Below, in pieces: positions 52,539-61,776 of a stretch of 64,000 nucleotides of DNA. Location of the stretch: positions 310,001-374,000 of the forward strand of contig NZ_JAVAMA010000001.1 in the NCBI RefSeq assembly GCF_030730875.1, read 5' to 3'. The position numbers were made by a program, and so were the translations under genes. The DNA comes from Sphingomonas sp. DG1-23. GTDB lineage: Bacteria; Pseudomonadota; Alphaproteobacteria; Sphingomonadales; Sphingomonadaceae. A model generated the notes under the pieces. It was not told where the DNA came from. It did no database searches and saw only the letters and a list, made by a program, of their open reading frames with translations. Numbering within the stretch: position 1 is the stretch's first letter; every line of letters begins with the position of its first letter.

Positions 52539-53087
52539 ATGATCGACAAGCTGTTCTCGTCGGTTCGGATCACCCGAACGGCAACACGGGAAGAATTGAC
52601 CGCACTCGATGCTGAGATCGGCGGCCTTCCCGCATCTTATCGTGTTTTTGCCGAACAGTATGGCACGGGCCTGACTAACGGAATGATCCTCATCTTCATG
52701 CCTTTCCCGTGCGCCGCTGGCACATTCCAGTTCGAGGGCAGCGGCCTTGCCGACATTCTCAACGACTTCATTGCTGATTGGATCGCCGACGGCCGGGCCC
52801 CCGGCGAACTGGATTGCCTGGAGCCTTACGACAAACAAAGCGTCGGCGTTGCTGCTCGATATAAAGACTTGGTTTTTTTCGGGAAAAGCGAGAACGGCGA
52901 GTCATTCTGTTGGCTACGTACAGATGATCGCTACAAATTCTATGCCCTTGATCGAGCCTTTCTGTCGCTGCGCTATGGCGGTGACGACCTGATGACGATG
53001 ATAGGCGACATGCAGACCGATAAGGTGAAAGCGATCCTTGGAACGGGCTACAAGCCCTTGCCATCGTCGTTCGTCGGATTTGCTTAA
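52539..53087 (+). CDS. SMI1/KNR4 (SUKH) family protein, orphan immunity-like
   Basis: The product is a 182-residue protein of the SUKH superfamily. 'LPASYRVFAEQYGTG' is the typical first conserved block, and the later 'DLVFFGKSENGESFCW' and 'YALDRAFLSLRYGG' complete the domain. Many SUKH proteins are immunity proteins for polymorphic toxins, but no toxin or secretion gene is near. Codon use is richer in A/T than the neighbours, consistent with acquisition. ATG 52539 is preferred to 52515 from domain length. Confidence 0.8.
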   Translation: MIDKLFSSVRITRTATREELTALDAEIGGLPASYRVFAEQYGTGLTNGMILIFMPFPCAAGTFQFEGSGLADILNDFIADWIADGRAPGELDCLEPYDKQSVGVAARYKDLVFFGKSENGESFCWLRTDDRYKFYALDRAFLSLRYGGDDLMTMIGDMQTDKVKAILGTGYKPLPSSFVGFA

Positions 53088-53344
53088 CGCAGAGCCTTGC
53101 CGCAGACCTGTCTTTCCCGCGGACGAACCGACAGCCGGGCAGCGCCACCCGCGATCGCGCTGCGTGTATCCCTAGGGCATATGCTTTCCCCGAATTCGTT
53201 CCCGATCACTGGTTCTCCGCAATTGGCACTCGCAGATCGACAGACGGGAAAGCTCGCCTGAGCGAACGACGACTTTTGGCAAAGCGGTCGTTCGTGGCGA
53301 CAGCCGGAATTGGGCGTTAGCTGCCATCCGTATCTGCCCCGACC

Positions 53345-53962
53345 TTAACCTATGATCGGAATATGCGCCGGGTGGCTCGCCACCCGCGCGAGCCAGGTGC
53401 GGACATTGGGATAGGGCTGGAGATCGAAACCACCCTCTCCGGCGACATGGGTGTAAGCGTAGAGCGTGATGTCGGCGAGGGTGAGCCGATCGAGCACGAA
53501 GAAATCGCGACGGCCGAGATGTTCGTCCATCAATGCGAGCGCAGCCTCGCCCGCCGCGATTTTCCCCGGCAGTTGCGCGCGCTGCAGATCGGTGAGGTTC
53601 GCTTCGCCGATCAGGGTCCGCCAGAAGCGGACCGTGGCGATATTGGGTTCGTGATTATATTGTTCCCAGAACAGCCAGCGCAGCAGATCGGCGCGCTCGA
53701 AGCGATCGACCGGGATCAGGTCGCTGCCGTCGGCGAGATAGAAGGCCGCGGCATTGCTTTCGGGCAAAAAGTCGTCGCCGATCTGCAGCACCGGAATCCG
53801 GCCATTGGCGTTGACCTCCGCCAGGAACTGCGCGGTGCGCGTCTCGCCCTTGAGGATGTCGTATTGCCGCCGCTCGAGCGGCAGCCCGACATGCGCCGCG
53901 ACGAGGCGGATCTTGTAGCAATTTCCCGACAGCGCGTACTCGTGCAGCACGAACGGACCCAT
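53345..53962 (-). CDS. Glutathione S-transferase
   Basis: The product is a 205-residue GST. The N-terminal domain has 'YALSGNCYKIRLVA' with a Ser-Gly-Asn-Cys active-site region, the cis-proline in 'GRIPVL' and 'ESNAAAFYLAD'. The C-terminal domain has 'RLTLADITLYAY', the N-cap box. The SGNCxK form is common in alphaproteobacterial GSTs. It is unrelated by position to the GST at 47199. Confidence 0.92.
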   Translation of the reverse strand: MGPFVLHEYALSGNCYKIRLVAAHVGLPLERRQYDILKGETRTAQFLAEVNANGRIPVLQIGDDFLPESNAAAFYLADGSDLIPVDRFERADLLRWLFWEQYNHEPNIATVRFWRTLIGEANLTDLQRAQLPGKIAAGEAALALMDEHLGRRDFFVLDRLTLADITLYAYTHVAGEGGFDLQPYPNVRTWLARVASHPAHIPIIG

Positions 53963-54076
53963 GGCCTTCCCCCTATCTGGTGCGCCGCCTTTCTGCGGGC
54001 TGCGGCCGCTGCGTCAAACAAATAGCCGGCTGCGGATGATAAGGCCGGCTTATCGCTGGGCCACGGCTCCCGGCTT

Positions 54077-54150
54077 GTGCTCCTGCGAAAGCAGGAGCCC
54101 AGGATCATGACGTACTTCGCTACCCTGGGCTCCTGCTTTCGCAGGAGCAC
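54077..54150. repeat. Long inverted repeat (type D)
   Basis: The arms 54077-54103 and 54124-54150 are perfect inverted copies ('gtgctcctgcgaaagcagg' and the rest of the 27-base arm). It lies just after the flotillin gene stop on the minus strand. Confidence 0.92.
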
Positions 54151-54174
54151 GGAAAATCAGCTGATCGCAAAGTG

Positions 54175-55836
54175 CTATTCGGCGGCCTGTGCCGGCGGCT
54201 GCGGCGCCGGCGGCGCGCGCTCGGCGACTGCGCTGGCGACCAGGGTGTCGAGCGAGCTGCCGTCGAAGCCGAGTTCCTTCATCAGCCCGTCGATCACCGG
54301 CGCCTGCGCGCGATAGCGCAAAGCCGCCGACACCGCCGAATTGGCGAGGTTGCGCTCGCCGTCGCCGTCGTTCGCCGCGCCGACCGACGCACCGCCGCGC
54401 CCGGTGAGCCCGTCGACCTGGACGATCCGAATCGAATCGATCGCCTCGAGCGGCTTCGACGCCTCGCGGATCACCTCAGGCAGCACCTTGAGCAACGCCA
54501 TCTTGGTCTGCAGCGACACCTGATCCGACGACAGGATGTTCGCCGCCTCGTTGACCGCGCGCTGGCCCGCGGCCTCGACCTCGAAGCGGACGCGATCGGC
54601 CTCCGAACGCAATTTGGCGGCTTCGGCCTCGCCCTCGGCGGCGAGCCGCGCGGCTTCGGCGCGGTCGGCGGCGGCGGCCTTCTCGGCCTCGGCCTGCACC
54701 TTGATCCCGATCGCGGCACGCTCGGCCTCCCGGGCGGCGTCGATCAGCTCGATGCGCTTCTGGCGCTCGGCGACCTCGGCCTCGCGCGCAGTGCCGACGC
54801 GTTCCTCGGCGACCACCGCCTCGGCGCGCGCCTCGTCGGCCTTGGCCTTGGCCTGGCTTTCCTCGCGGCTCTTGTTCTGCACCGCGATCTGCTGCTCCTG
54901 CCGCGCCAGCTCGAGCGCCTGGGTCTGCGCGATCTTGGCCTCCTGCACCGCGCGATCGGCTTCGATCTGCTGCGCGTCGACCAGCTTCTTCGACTCGATC
55001 GCGGCCTGATCCGCCTCCTGCTTGCGCAGCGACTGCTCGCGCGCGACTTCGGCGCCCTGCGCGGCGCGGCGCATCTCGACTTCGCGCTCCTGCTCGAGCC
55101 GGGCGAATTCGGTGTCGCGGCCGATCAGGAAGGATGCCCGTTGCGCCTCGAGATTCTTGGTCTCGATCTGGACACGGGTGTCCTGCTCGATGTCGTTGCG
55201 CGCCTTTTTCCGAAGCTCGATCTGCTCGGTGAGCTTGGTCAGACCCTCGGCGTCGAACGCGTTATTGGCATTGAAATGCTCGATCGAGGTCTGGTCGAGA
55301 CCGGTCAGCGACACCGATTCGAGCTCGAGCCCGTTCATCGCCAGATCGACCGAAGAGACCTGCTGCACCTTCTGGACGAACTCGGCGCGCTGCTCGTGGA
55401 GCTGCGCCATCGTCATCCCCGCCGCGACCGAGCGCAGCGCGTCGACGAACTTGCCCTCGACCAGCTCCTTGAGCGCATCGGGATGCATCGTCCGCATGCC
55501 GAGCGTCTGCGCCGCGGTGGCGATCGCCTGGGCATCGGGCTTCACCCGGACATAGAATTCGGCCTTGACGTCGATGCGCAGCCGATCGAGCGTGATCAGC
55601 GCGTCGCCGGCCTTGCGCTCGACCGCGAGCCGCACCGTGTTCATGTTGACCGGCATCGTCTCATGGAACACCGGCAGCACCAGCGCGCCGCCGTTGATCA
55701 CCACTTTCTCGCCGCCGAAACCGGTGCGGACGAAGCCGATCTCCTTCGACGCGCGCTTGTAGAGCCTCGCGAGGATCAGTCCGAGGGTGAGCAAGGCGGC
55801 AAGGCCGATGCCGGCATAGATGAAATAAGGCAGCAT
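54175..55836 (-). CDS. yqiK: Flotillin-like SPFH protein (YqiK type)
   Basis: The product is a 553-residue membrane scaffold protein. One N-terminal transmembrane segment (about 6-24) is followed by the SPFH/band-7 domain (about 30-200, 'EIGFVRTGFGGEKVV'). A long alanine/glutamate/lysine/arginine coiled coil runs from about 200-420, and a C-terminal region follows. This is the bacterial flotillin arrangement, closest to E. coli YqiK. It organises membrane microdomains. ATG 55836 has AAGGAG 8 nt upstream, better than ATG 55869. It follows the yqiJ-like gene by 37 nt. Confidence 0.92.
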   Translation of the reverse strand: MLPYFIYAGIGLAALLTLGLILARLYKRASKEIGFVRTGFGGEKVVINGGALVLPVFHETMPVNMNTVRLAVERKAGDALITLDRLRIDVKAEFYVRVKPDAQAIATAAQTLGMRTMHPDALKELVEGKFVDALRSVAAGMTMAQLHEQRAEFVQKVQQVSSVDLAMNGLELESVSLTGLDQTSIEHFNANNAFDAEGLTKLTEQIELRKKARNDIEQDTRVQIETKNLEAQRASFLIGRDTEFARLEQEREVEMRRAAQGAEVAREQSLRKQEADQAAIESKKLVDAQQIEADRAVQEAKIAQTQALELARQEQQIAVQNKSREESQAKAKADEARAEAVVAEERVGTAREAEVAERQKRIELIDAAREAERAAIGIKVQAEAEKAAAADRAEAARLAAEGEAEAAKLRSEADRVRFEVEAAGQRAVNEAANILSSDQVSLQTKMALLKVLPEVIREASKPLEAIDSIRIVQVDGLTGRGGASVGAANDGDGERNLANSAVSAALRYRAQAPVIDGLMKELGFDGSSLDTLVASAVAERAPPAPQPPAQAAE

Positions 55837-55873
55837 CGATGTTGCTCCTTGGGGGACGAGATCGTTCATCGGT

Positions 55874-56482
55874 TCAGCTTTCGAGACGCGGCAAATGGAA
55901 ATCGCCGCGGGAGATGGCACGGAAAAGATCGCCTTCGCGGCGGACGAGCAGCACCTGCTCGCCTTCCTCGAAGACCGCTCCGCTGCGATCGGGTTCGACC
56001 ATGACGTAATGCGCCTGGCCGTGATGGTCCTCGGCGCGGGCACGCGCGGGCGAGCCGAGCGTCGCGCGCCCGGTGACCACTTGCGCCGACTTGCCGATCA
56101 GCGCCTCGAGCGGGACCGCGGTGGTGTGATCGTGCGGCAGGATGCGGGCGAGGCCGCGCGCCGCGAAGCCGGTGAGCGGCAGCGCGGCGAGCGCCACGGC
56201 GGGCACCGCGATCCACGCGTCGAGCGGCGCGCCGGTCAGGTCGAGCAATGCCTGTTGCAGGATCAGTCCGCCCACGCCGAAGACCGCGAGGAAGACGACG
56301 AGGACCATCAGCAAGGGCAGCCGGCCGACGCCGAGCCAGCTGAGCAGGTCGAGATCGCCATCGGCATCGATATCCGCGCCCGGCCCGCCAAGCCCGATCA
56401 GCTGGACCAGCCCGATCAGCAGCATCAGGACGATCGCCGTGACGAACACGACATTCTCCGATGCACCAAGAAACGAAAGCAC
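55874..56482 (-). CDS. yqiJ: YqiJ-family membrane protein (OB-fold, NfeD-like)
   Basis: The product is a 202-residue protein. Three hydrophobic segments (about 8-30, 45-70 and 80-105) precede a C-terminal beta-barrel-like OB domain with 'LEALIGKSAQVVTGRATLG' and 'GEQVLLVRREGDLF'. It matches the YqiJ/DUF1449 family, the usual partner of YqiK flotillin. GTG 56482 is chosen because GGGGAG lies 7 nt upstream and it precedes the first membrane segment. It forms an operon with the flotillin gene. Confidence 0.88.
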   Translation of the reverse strand: MLSFLGASENVVFVTAIVLMLLIGLVQLIGLGGPGADIDADGDLDLLSWLGVGRLPLLMVLVVFLAVFGVGGLILQQALLDLTGAPLDAWIAVPAVALAALPLTGFAARGLARILPHDHTTAVPLEALIGKSAQVVTGRATLGSPARARAEDHHGQAHYVMVEPDRSGAVFEEGEQVLLVRREGDLFRAISRGDFHLPRLES

Positions 56483-56806
56483 TTCCCCACTCCCCCGAGT
56501 CGAGCCGAAGTCTAGGGGCGCATCACGGGAGTCGCTAACGAAATCGGCGTGCAATTCGTGGTTATCGGCGCTTGCCTCAATCCTCCCTCGCTTCAGCGGG
56601 GAAGGTGGCGCCAAAGGCGACGGAGGGGGTCTGGCCGCAGGCGCCGCGCTCGTGGCTACGCCCCCCTCCGTCAGCTTCGCTGCCACCTCCCCCGCTTACG
56701 CGAGGGAGGATTTTGTCTGCGCCGCCCTCCCCCGCGACTTAACAAAACCTTGCCGCGCCGCCGCCGGCGTCCGCGCTCCTCTATAAGAGTCCCGAGGAGT
56801 GCCCGA
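56483..56806. promoter_or_regulatory. Divergent intergenic region, 324 bp, with inverted repeat
   Basis: It holds the promoters for yqiJ (minus) and the helical protein gene (plus). Most of it is the inverted repeat at 56578-56712. 'tataag' at 56782 is a possible -10 for the plus-strand gene. Confidence 0.4.
56578..56712. repeat. Long inverted repeat (type C)
   Basis: The left arm 56578-56610 ('aatcctccctcgcttcagcg...') and right arm 56682-56712 ('...cgcttacgcgagggaggatt') are inverted copies. It shares its pattern with 44046-44174. Confidence 0.85.
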
Positions 56807-57247
56807 ATGACGCTGCAGGATCTGTACGAGGAACATCGCGAAATCTTCCGCCTCGGCGAGAAATTGATTCATGTCGCGGCGGCCGATCGGCCGCGCATGC
56901 CCGAGCTGGTCGCGGCGCGGCGCGAGATCGCGCAGGCGGTGGCGCGGCATCTCGGCAACGAGGCGCGGCTTGCGCTGATGCCGCTGGGCGCGAGCACCGA
57001 CGCCTATGACCGCGCGCTCGCCCGGCGCTACACCAGCGACCTCTTGTCGATGCGCCAGTCGGGCATCGCCCATATGGGCCAGTGGACGATGGATGCGATC
57101 GCCGCCGACCCGCGCGAATATCGCCTCGCGGTGCGCGCCCAGATGCGGATGATGGCCGCCCGGCGCCAATGGGAGGAAAGCGAGTTCCTGCCGGCGGCGG
57201 AACGGCTCGCCTCGGGCAGCCGTGCGCCGCTGCGATTGGTGGGGTGA
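56807..57247 (+). CDS. Helical hypothetical protein, possibly hemerythrin-like
   Basis: The product is a 146-residue, mainly helical soluble protein. 'LYEEHREIFRLGEKLIHV' and 'ARHLGNEARLALMPL' place His and Glu residues as in a hemerythrin HHE helix bundle, but I cannot confirm all metal ligands, so the fold call is tentative. ATG 56807 has GAGGAG 8 nt upstream. The gene ends in an intrinsic terminator. Confidence 0.75.
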   Translation: MTLQDLYEEHREIFRLGEKLIHVAAADRPRMPELVAARREIAQAVARHLGNEARLALMPLGASTDAYDRALARRYTSDLLSMRQSGIAHMGQWTMDAIAADPREYRLAVRAQMRMMAARRQWEESEFLPAAERLASGSRAPLRLVG

Positions 57248-57292
57248 GGCATCCCCCTCCCTTCCAGGGAGGGGTTAGGGGTGGGTAAGAAT

Positions 57293-57323
57293 AGGCCGGG
57301 CTCGATGCCCGGCCTTTTCTTTG
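57293..57323 (+). terminator. Intrinsic terminator
   Basis: An 8-bp GC stem (57294-57301 with 57307-57314) with a 5-nt loop is followed by 'ttttctttg'. It ends the plus-strand gene at 56807-57247. Confidence 0.85.
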
Positions 57324-57360
57324 TTCCACGCGGTCCGTTGGGCTCGCCTTCGGGAGCAGC

Positions 57361-58356
57361 TCACCCCAATGTCAGCACGATCTTGCCGATATGCTCGCCC
57401 GATTCCATCCGGCGATGCGCGTCGGCCGCCTGCGCCAGCGGGAAGGTCGAATCGATCGCCGGCTTCAGGCGTCCCTGCTCGACGAACGGCCAGACCGTCC
57501 GGACCAGCTCGTCGGCGACGAGGCTCTTGAACGCAGTGTCGCGCGCGCGCAGCGTCGAGCCGGTGAGCACCAGCCGCTTGCGCATCACCTGCCACAGCGG
57601 GACCTTGACCTCGGCGCCGCGCTGGACCGCGATCGAGACGTGACGCCCCTCTTCGGCAAGGCATTCGAGGTTGCGCGGGACATAGTCGCCGCCGACCATG
57701 TCGAGCACCACGTCGACGCCGCGGCCGCCGGTGATGTCGAGCACCCGCGCGACGAAATCCTCGGTCCTGTAGTTGATCGCCTCGGCGGCGCCGGCGTCGC
57801 GCGCGGCCTGGCATTTGGCGTCGGAGCCGGCGGTCACGAGAACCGTCAGGTGGAACAATCGCGCCAGCGCGATCGCCATCATCCCGATCCCGCTGGTCCC
57901 GCCATGGACGAGCAGCCAGTCGCCATCGGCGGCGTAGGCGCGCTCGAACACGTTGGTCCACACGGTGAACAGGGTCTCGGGCATCGCCGCGGCCTCGATC
58001 ATCGTCAGCGCCGCCGGCACCGGCAGGCATTGACCGAGCGGCGCGACGACATATTCGGCATAGCCGCCGCCGCTGACGAGCGCGCAGACCGGCTGGCCGA
58101 TCACGTCCGCGACTTCGGGACCGGCCGCGACGATCGTCCCCGCCGCCTCGAGGCCAAGGATCGACGGCGCGCCCGGCGGGGCGGGATAGAGGCCCATGCG
58201 CTGCATCACCTCGGGGCGGTTGATTCCCGCCGCGGCCACCTGGATCAGCACTTCGCCGGCACCGGGCCGCGGCACCGGTCGCCGGACCGGGAGCAGCACT
58301 TCGGGCCCGCCGGGCCGTTCGGGGTCGATCGCCAGCATCGTTTCGGGGACGGTCAT
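57361..58356 (-). CDS. NAD(P)H-quinone oxidoreductase, MDR (PIG3-like) family
   Basis: The product is a 331-residue medium-chain dehydrogenase/reductase without zinc. 'GVNRPEV'-type residues appear as 'AGINRPEVMQR', and the nucleotide motif is 'VHGGTSGIGMMA' (AxxGxxG type). The protein resembles the PIG3/TP53I3 quinone oxidoreductases. It reduces quinones or enones with NADPH. It is probably monocistronic and convergent with the helical-protein gene. Confidence 0.92.
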   Translation of the reverse strand: MTVPETMLAIDPERPGGPEVLLPVRRPVPRPGAGEVLIQVAAAGINRPEVMQRMGLYPAPPGAPSILGLEAAGTIVAAGPEVADVIGQPVCALVSGGGYAEYVVAPLGQCLPVPAALTMIEAAAMPETLFTVWTNVFERAYAADGDWLLVHGGTSGIGMMAIALARLFHLTVLVTAGSDAKCQAARDAGAAEAINYRTEDFVARVLDITGGRGVDVVLDMVGGDYVPRNLECLAEEGRHVSIAVQRGAEVKVPLWQVMRKRLVLTGSTLRARDTAFKSLVADELVRTVWPFVEQGRLKPAIDSTFPLAQAADAHRRMESGEHIGKIVLTLG

Positions 58357-58434
58357 CAGTTTGTCGCTTTTCGCCCTCGGTAGAAACCCGAGGTCTTATT
58401 GACATCGCCCGGGCGAGGGTCAACGTTCGGCGGC

Positions 58435-58632
58435 ATGGACGCAGACGAAAATCTGCCGCGTCGCAAGGACGACCTCGCCGCGCAGCTGGGCAAGCAGGAT
58501 CTCGATCCGTTTTCGGTCGACGAGCTGAACGAGCGCGTCGCGCTGCTCGAAGCCGAGATCCTGCGCTGCAAGGCAAAGATTCAACACGCCGTTAACCACC
58601 GCGCAAGCGCAGACGCTCTATTTAAGAGATGA
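58435..58632 (+). CDS. DUF1192 protein
   Basis: The product is a 65-residue protein of the DUF1192 family. 'DPFSVDELNERVALLEAEI' gives a short helix likely to form a coiled coil, followed by 'RASADALFK'. The function is unknown. It lies upstream of clpA on the same strand (138 bp), and ATG 58435 matches the family start. Confidence 0.88.
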   Translation: MDADENLPRRKDDLAAQLGKQDLDPFSVDELNERVALLEAEILRCKAKIQHAVNHRASADALFKR

Positions 58633-58770
58633 GCGTGACCGCACCGGAGATGGGGCCATACGCCACTCCCCTCCGGTGCCGGGCCGCTGCGCTTGATGCG
58701 GGGCCTGCCGATACCGACATTGTCGGAAACGGGCTCTGTATCCTTTCGGGCCCACTGGAGTTGTATCCGA

Positions 58771-61092
58771 ATGCCTAGTTTCGCCTCCGCCCTCGAATCG
58801 ACCCTGCACAAGGCGCTCGAGGCCGCGTCCTCCCGCCGCCACGAATATGCGACGCTCGAGCATCTGCTGCTGGCGCTCGTCGACGACGAGCATGCCTCGA
58901 AGGTGATGAGCGCGTGCGGCGTCGATCTCGGCGAGATCAAGACCACCGTGGCGCATTATCTCGATACCGAGCTCGAGGCGCTGAAGGTCGAGAACTCGAC
59001 CGATCCGTCGCCGACCAGCGGCTTCCAGCGCGTCGTCCAGCGCGCGATCCTCCACGTCCAGTCCTCGGGCCGCGACGAAGTGACCGGCGCCAACGTGCTC
59101 GTCGCCTTGTTCAGCGAGCGCGAGAGCTATGCCGTCTATTTCCTCCAGCAGCAGGACATGAGCCGGCTCGACGCCGTCAGCTTCATCAGCCACGGCGTCG
59201 GCAAGGGCGCGACGCCGAGCGAGGCGAGCACCCCCAAGGGCGCCGAGGAAGAGAAGGCCGCCAAGTCCGAGGCCAAATCGGGCAAGGGCGAGAGCGCGCT
59301 CAAGCAATTCACCGTCGACCTCAACGAGAAAGCGAGGGCCGGCAAGGTCGATCCGCTGATCGGCCGCGGCCCCGAGGTCGACCGCACCGTTCAGATCCTC
59401 TGCCGCCGCTCGAAGAACAACCCGCTCTATGTCGGCGATCCCGGCGTCGGCAAGACCGCGATCGCGGAAGGGCTGGCGCGCAAGATCGTCGAGGGCCAGG
59501 TGCCCGAGGTGCTCAAGGAAGCGGTGATCTACTCGCTCGACATGGGCGCGTTGCTCGCCGGCACCCGCTATCGCGGCGATTTCGAGGAGCGCCTGAAACA
59601 GGTGGTCAACGAGCTCGAGAAATTGCCCCACGCGGTGCTGTTCATCGACGAGATCCACACCGTGATCGGCGCCGGCGCGACCAGCGGCGGCGCGATGGAC
59701 GCGTCGAACCTGCTCAAGCCGGCTTTGTCGGGCGGCACGATCCGCTGCATCGGCTCGACCACCTACAAGGAATTCCGCAACCATTTCGAGAAGGACCGGG
59801 CATTGCTCCGGCGCTTCCAGAAGATCGACGTCAACGAGCCTTCGGTCGAGGACACGATCAAGATCATCACCGGACTGCGCTCGGCGTTCGAAGGCCATCA
59901 CAGCGTCAAATACACCCCCGACGCGATCAAGTCGGCGGTGGAGCTCAGCGCGCGCTACATCAACGACCGCAAGCTGCCCGACAAGGCGATCGACGTGATC
60001 GACGAAGTCGGCGCGATGCAGATGCTGGTGGCGCCGTCCAAGCGCAAGAAGGTGATCACCACCAAGGAGATCGAGGCGGTCATCGCGACGATGGCGCGCA
60101 TCCCGGCCAAGTCGGTCTCGTCCGACGACACCCGCGTGCTCGCCAATCTCGACACCGATCTCAAGCGGGTGGTGTTCGGGCAGGACAAGGCGATCGAGGT
60201 GCTGTCGTCCGCGATCAAGCTGTCGCGTGCCGGCCTGCGCGATCCCGACAAGCCGATCGGCAATTATTTGTTCTCGGGCCCGACCGGCGTCGGCAAGACC
60301 GAAGTCGCGCGCCAGCTCGCCGAGATCCTCGGCATCCCGCTCCAGCGCTTCGACATGTCCGAATATATGGAGCGCCACTCGGTGAGCCGCCTGATCGGCG
60401 CGCCTCCGGGCTATGTCGGCTATGATCAGGGCGGCCTGCTCACCGACGCGGTCGACCAGCAGCCGCATTCGGTGCTGCTGCTCGACGAGATCGAGAAGGC
60501 GCATCCCGACCTGTTCAACATCCTGTTGCAGGTGATGGACAACGGCAAGCTCACCGATCACCACGGCAAGACGGTCGATTTCCGGAACACCATCCTGATC
60601 ATGACCACCAATGCCGGCGCATCGGACATGGCCAAGGAATCGATCGGCTTCGGCGAGAGCAGCCGCGAGGACGTCCAGGAAGAGGCGGTGAAGAAGCTCT
60701 TCACGCCGGAATTCCGCAACCGCCTCGATGCGATCGTGCCGTTCGACTATCTGCCGACCGAAGTGGTGGCGCGGGTGGTGGACAAGTTCATCCTCCAGCT
60801 CGAGCTCCAGCTGGCCGATCGCGCGGTCCACATCCAGCTCGACGACGAGGCCAAGACGTGGCTCACCGAACGCGGTTACGACAAGCTGTACGGCGCCCGC
60901 CCGATGGGCCGCCTGATCCAGGAGAAGATCAAGCAGCCGCTCGCCGAGGAATTGCTGTTCGGCAAGCTCGTCCACGGCGGCGAGGTCTCGGTCAAGCTCA
61001 AGGACAATGCGCTGGCGTTCGAGATCACGCCCGCAGCGCCCAAGCCCAAAAAGGGCGGCGGCAAGAAGGCCGAGAAGATCGCGGCGAAATAG
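58771..61092 (+). CDS. clpA: ATP-dependent Clp protease ATP-binding subunit ClpA
   Basis: The product is a 773-residue AAA+ unfoldase. The Clp-N repeat domain covers 1-145, AAA-1 carries Walker A GDPGVGKT at 222-229, and AAA-2 carries 'GPTGVGKTE' near residue 505. The IGL-type ClpP-docking loop appears as 'IGFGESS', and the ClpB-type middle domain is absent, which separates ClpA from ClpB. With ClpP it degrades unfolded and N-end-rule substrates. The adaptor gene clpS, often directly upstream, is not in that position here. ATG 58771 has GGAG about 10 nt upstream. A strong terminator follows. Confidence 0.95.
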   Translation: MPSFASALESTLHKALEAASSRRHEYATLEHLLLALVDDEHASKVMSACGVDLGEIKTTVAHYLDTELEALKVENSTDPSPTSGFQRVVQRAILHVQSSGRDEVTGANVLVALFSERESYAVYFLQQQDMSRLDAVSFISHGVGKGATPSEASTPKGAEEEKAAKSEAKSGKGESALKQFTVDLNEKARAGKVDPLIGRGPEVDRTVQILCRRSKNNPLYVGDPGVGKTAIAEGLARKIVEGQVPEVLKEAVIYSLDMGALLAGTRYRGDFEERLKQVVNELEKLPHAVLFIDEIHTVIGAGATSGGAMDASNLLKPALSGGTIRCIGSTTYKEFRNHFEKDRALLRRFQKIDVNEPSVEDTIKIITGLRSAFEGHHSVKYTPDAIKSAVELSARYINDRKLPDKAIDVIDEVGAMQMLVAPSKRKKVITTKEIEAVIATMARIPAKSVSSDDTRVLANLDTDLKRVVFGQDKAIEVLSSAIKLSRAGLRDPDKPIGNYLFSGPTGVGKTEVARQLAEILGIPLQRFDMSEYMERHSVSRLIGAPPGYVGYDQGGLLTDAVDQQPHSVLLLDEIEKAHPDLFNILLQVMDNGKLTDHHGKTVDFRNTILIMTTNAGASDMAKESIGFGESSREDVQEEAVKKLFTPEFRNRLDAIVPFDYLPTEVVARVVDKFILQLELQLADRAVHIQLDDEAKTWLTERGYDKLYGARPMGRLIQEKIKQPLAEELLFGKLVHGGEVSVKLKDNALAFEITPAAPKPKKGGGKKAEKIAAK

Positions 61093-61116
61093 GCTTCGGC
61101 CGATCGAATGAAGCGA

Positions 61117-61147
61117 CGGGCCCGGGACATTCCCGGGCCCGTTTCTT
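61117..61147 (+). terminator. Intrinsic terminator after clpA
   Basis: An 11-bp GC stem (61117-61127 with 61131-61141) with a 3-nt loop is followed by 'tttcttt'. It ends the clpA transcript 24 nt after the stop. Confidence 0.88.
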
Positions 61148-61569
61148 TAGTAGCGATACACCACCGGCGGCGCATGGTGGACGATCACCACCGTCGCCCC
61201 GCCCGCTGCGGCCCCCGGCTCGGGCAGCGGCTGATAGGCCAGCCGCGGCGCGTCGCATCCGCCCCACCGGCACGCCTCCTCTTGCGCGATCCGCTCCTCG
61301 GCCATCCGGCGCATCCACAGATCGCGGTCGATCGCGCGCGCGGTCTGTTCCTCGGTGCTCGCCCACGCCTCGTCGCGGCAATCGCGGTCGCTGCCGCAGA
61401 TCCGGTTGACCGCGCGCCCGATCCGCCGCGCCAGTTCGTCGATTCCCGCCGGCTCGGACAGATCGAGCGCCGAGGCATCGACGCGAATCGAGCGCCATTC
61501 GACCTCGCTCGCCTGTGCCGCAAGAGGAAGGGCGAGGGCGGCGAGCGCGAGACCGAACAGCTTCGTCAT
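61147..61569 (-). CDS. UrcA family secreted protein
   Basis: The product is a 140-residue protein with a signal peptide (1-20, 'AAQA'). 'IGRAVNRICGSDRDC' gives the cysteine pair typical of UrcA-family proteins, which are small exported proteins of unknown role in sphingomonads and caulobacters. A second cysteine pair ('ACRWGGC') is present, and the tail is proline- and alanine-rich. The gene is convergent with clpA, its stop touching the terminator. Confidence 0.85.
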   Translation of the reverse strand: MTKLFGLALAALALPLAAQASEVEWRSIRVDASALDLSEPAGIDELARRIGRAVNRICGSDRDCRDEAWASTEEQTARAIDRDLWMRRMAEERIAQEEACRWGGCDAPRLAYQPLPEPGAAAGGATVVIVHHAPPVVYRY

Positions 61570-61776
61570 TACTTGATCCCCGGGCGATGCTGGATCATAA
61601 CGGCACCACAACGCTTCAAAAGCCCCCGGGTCGCACCGGATCTCGACGCCCCTTTGTCCCATCGCAGGACATAATACGGCGCATGGCTCGGTGTATTGTT
61701 TGGATAGCACACTTGTTGCCGCGCTGGCATAGAGCCGCGCAGACGGACGGGGACGTCCGCTTGGGGGAGGTTTCGG

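Noticed and set aside
58618..60975. A 785-codon minus-strand open frame opposite clpA
   Set aside because: It is a mirror of ClpA codons. No domain is recognisable, and the clpA frame is certain.
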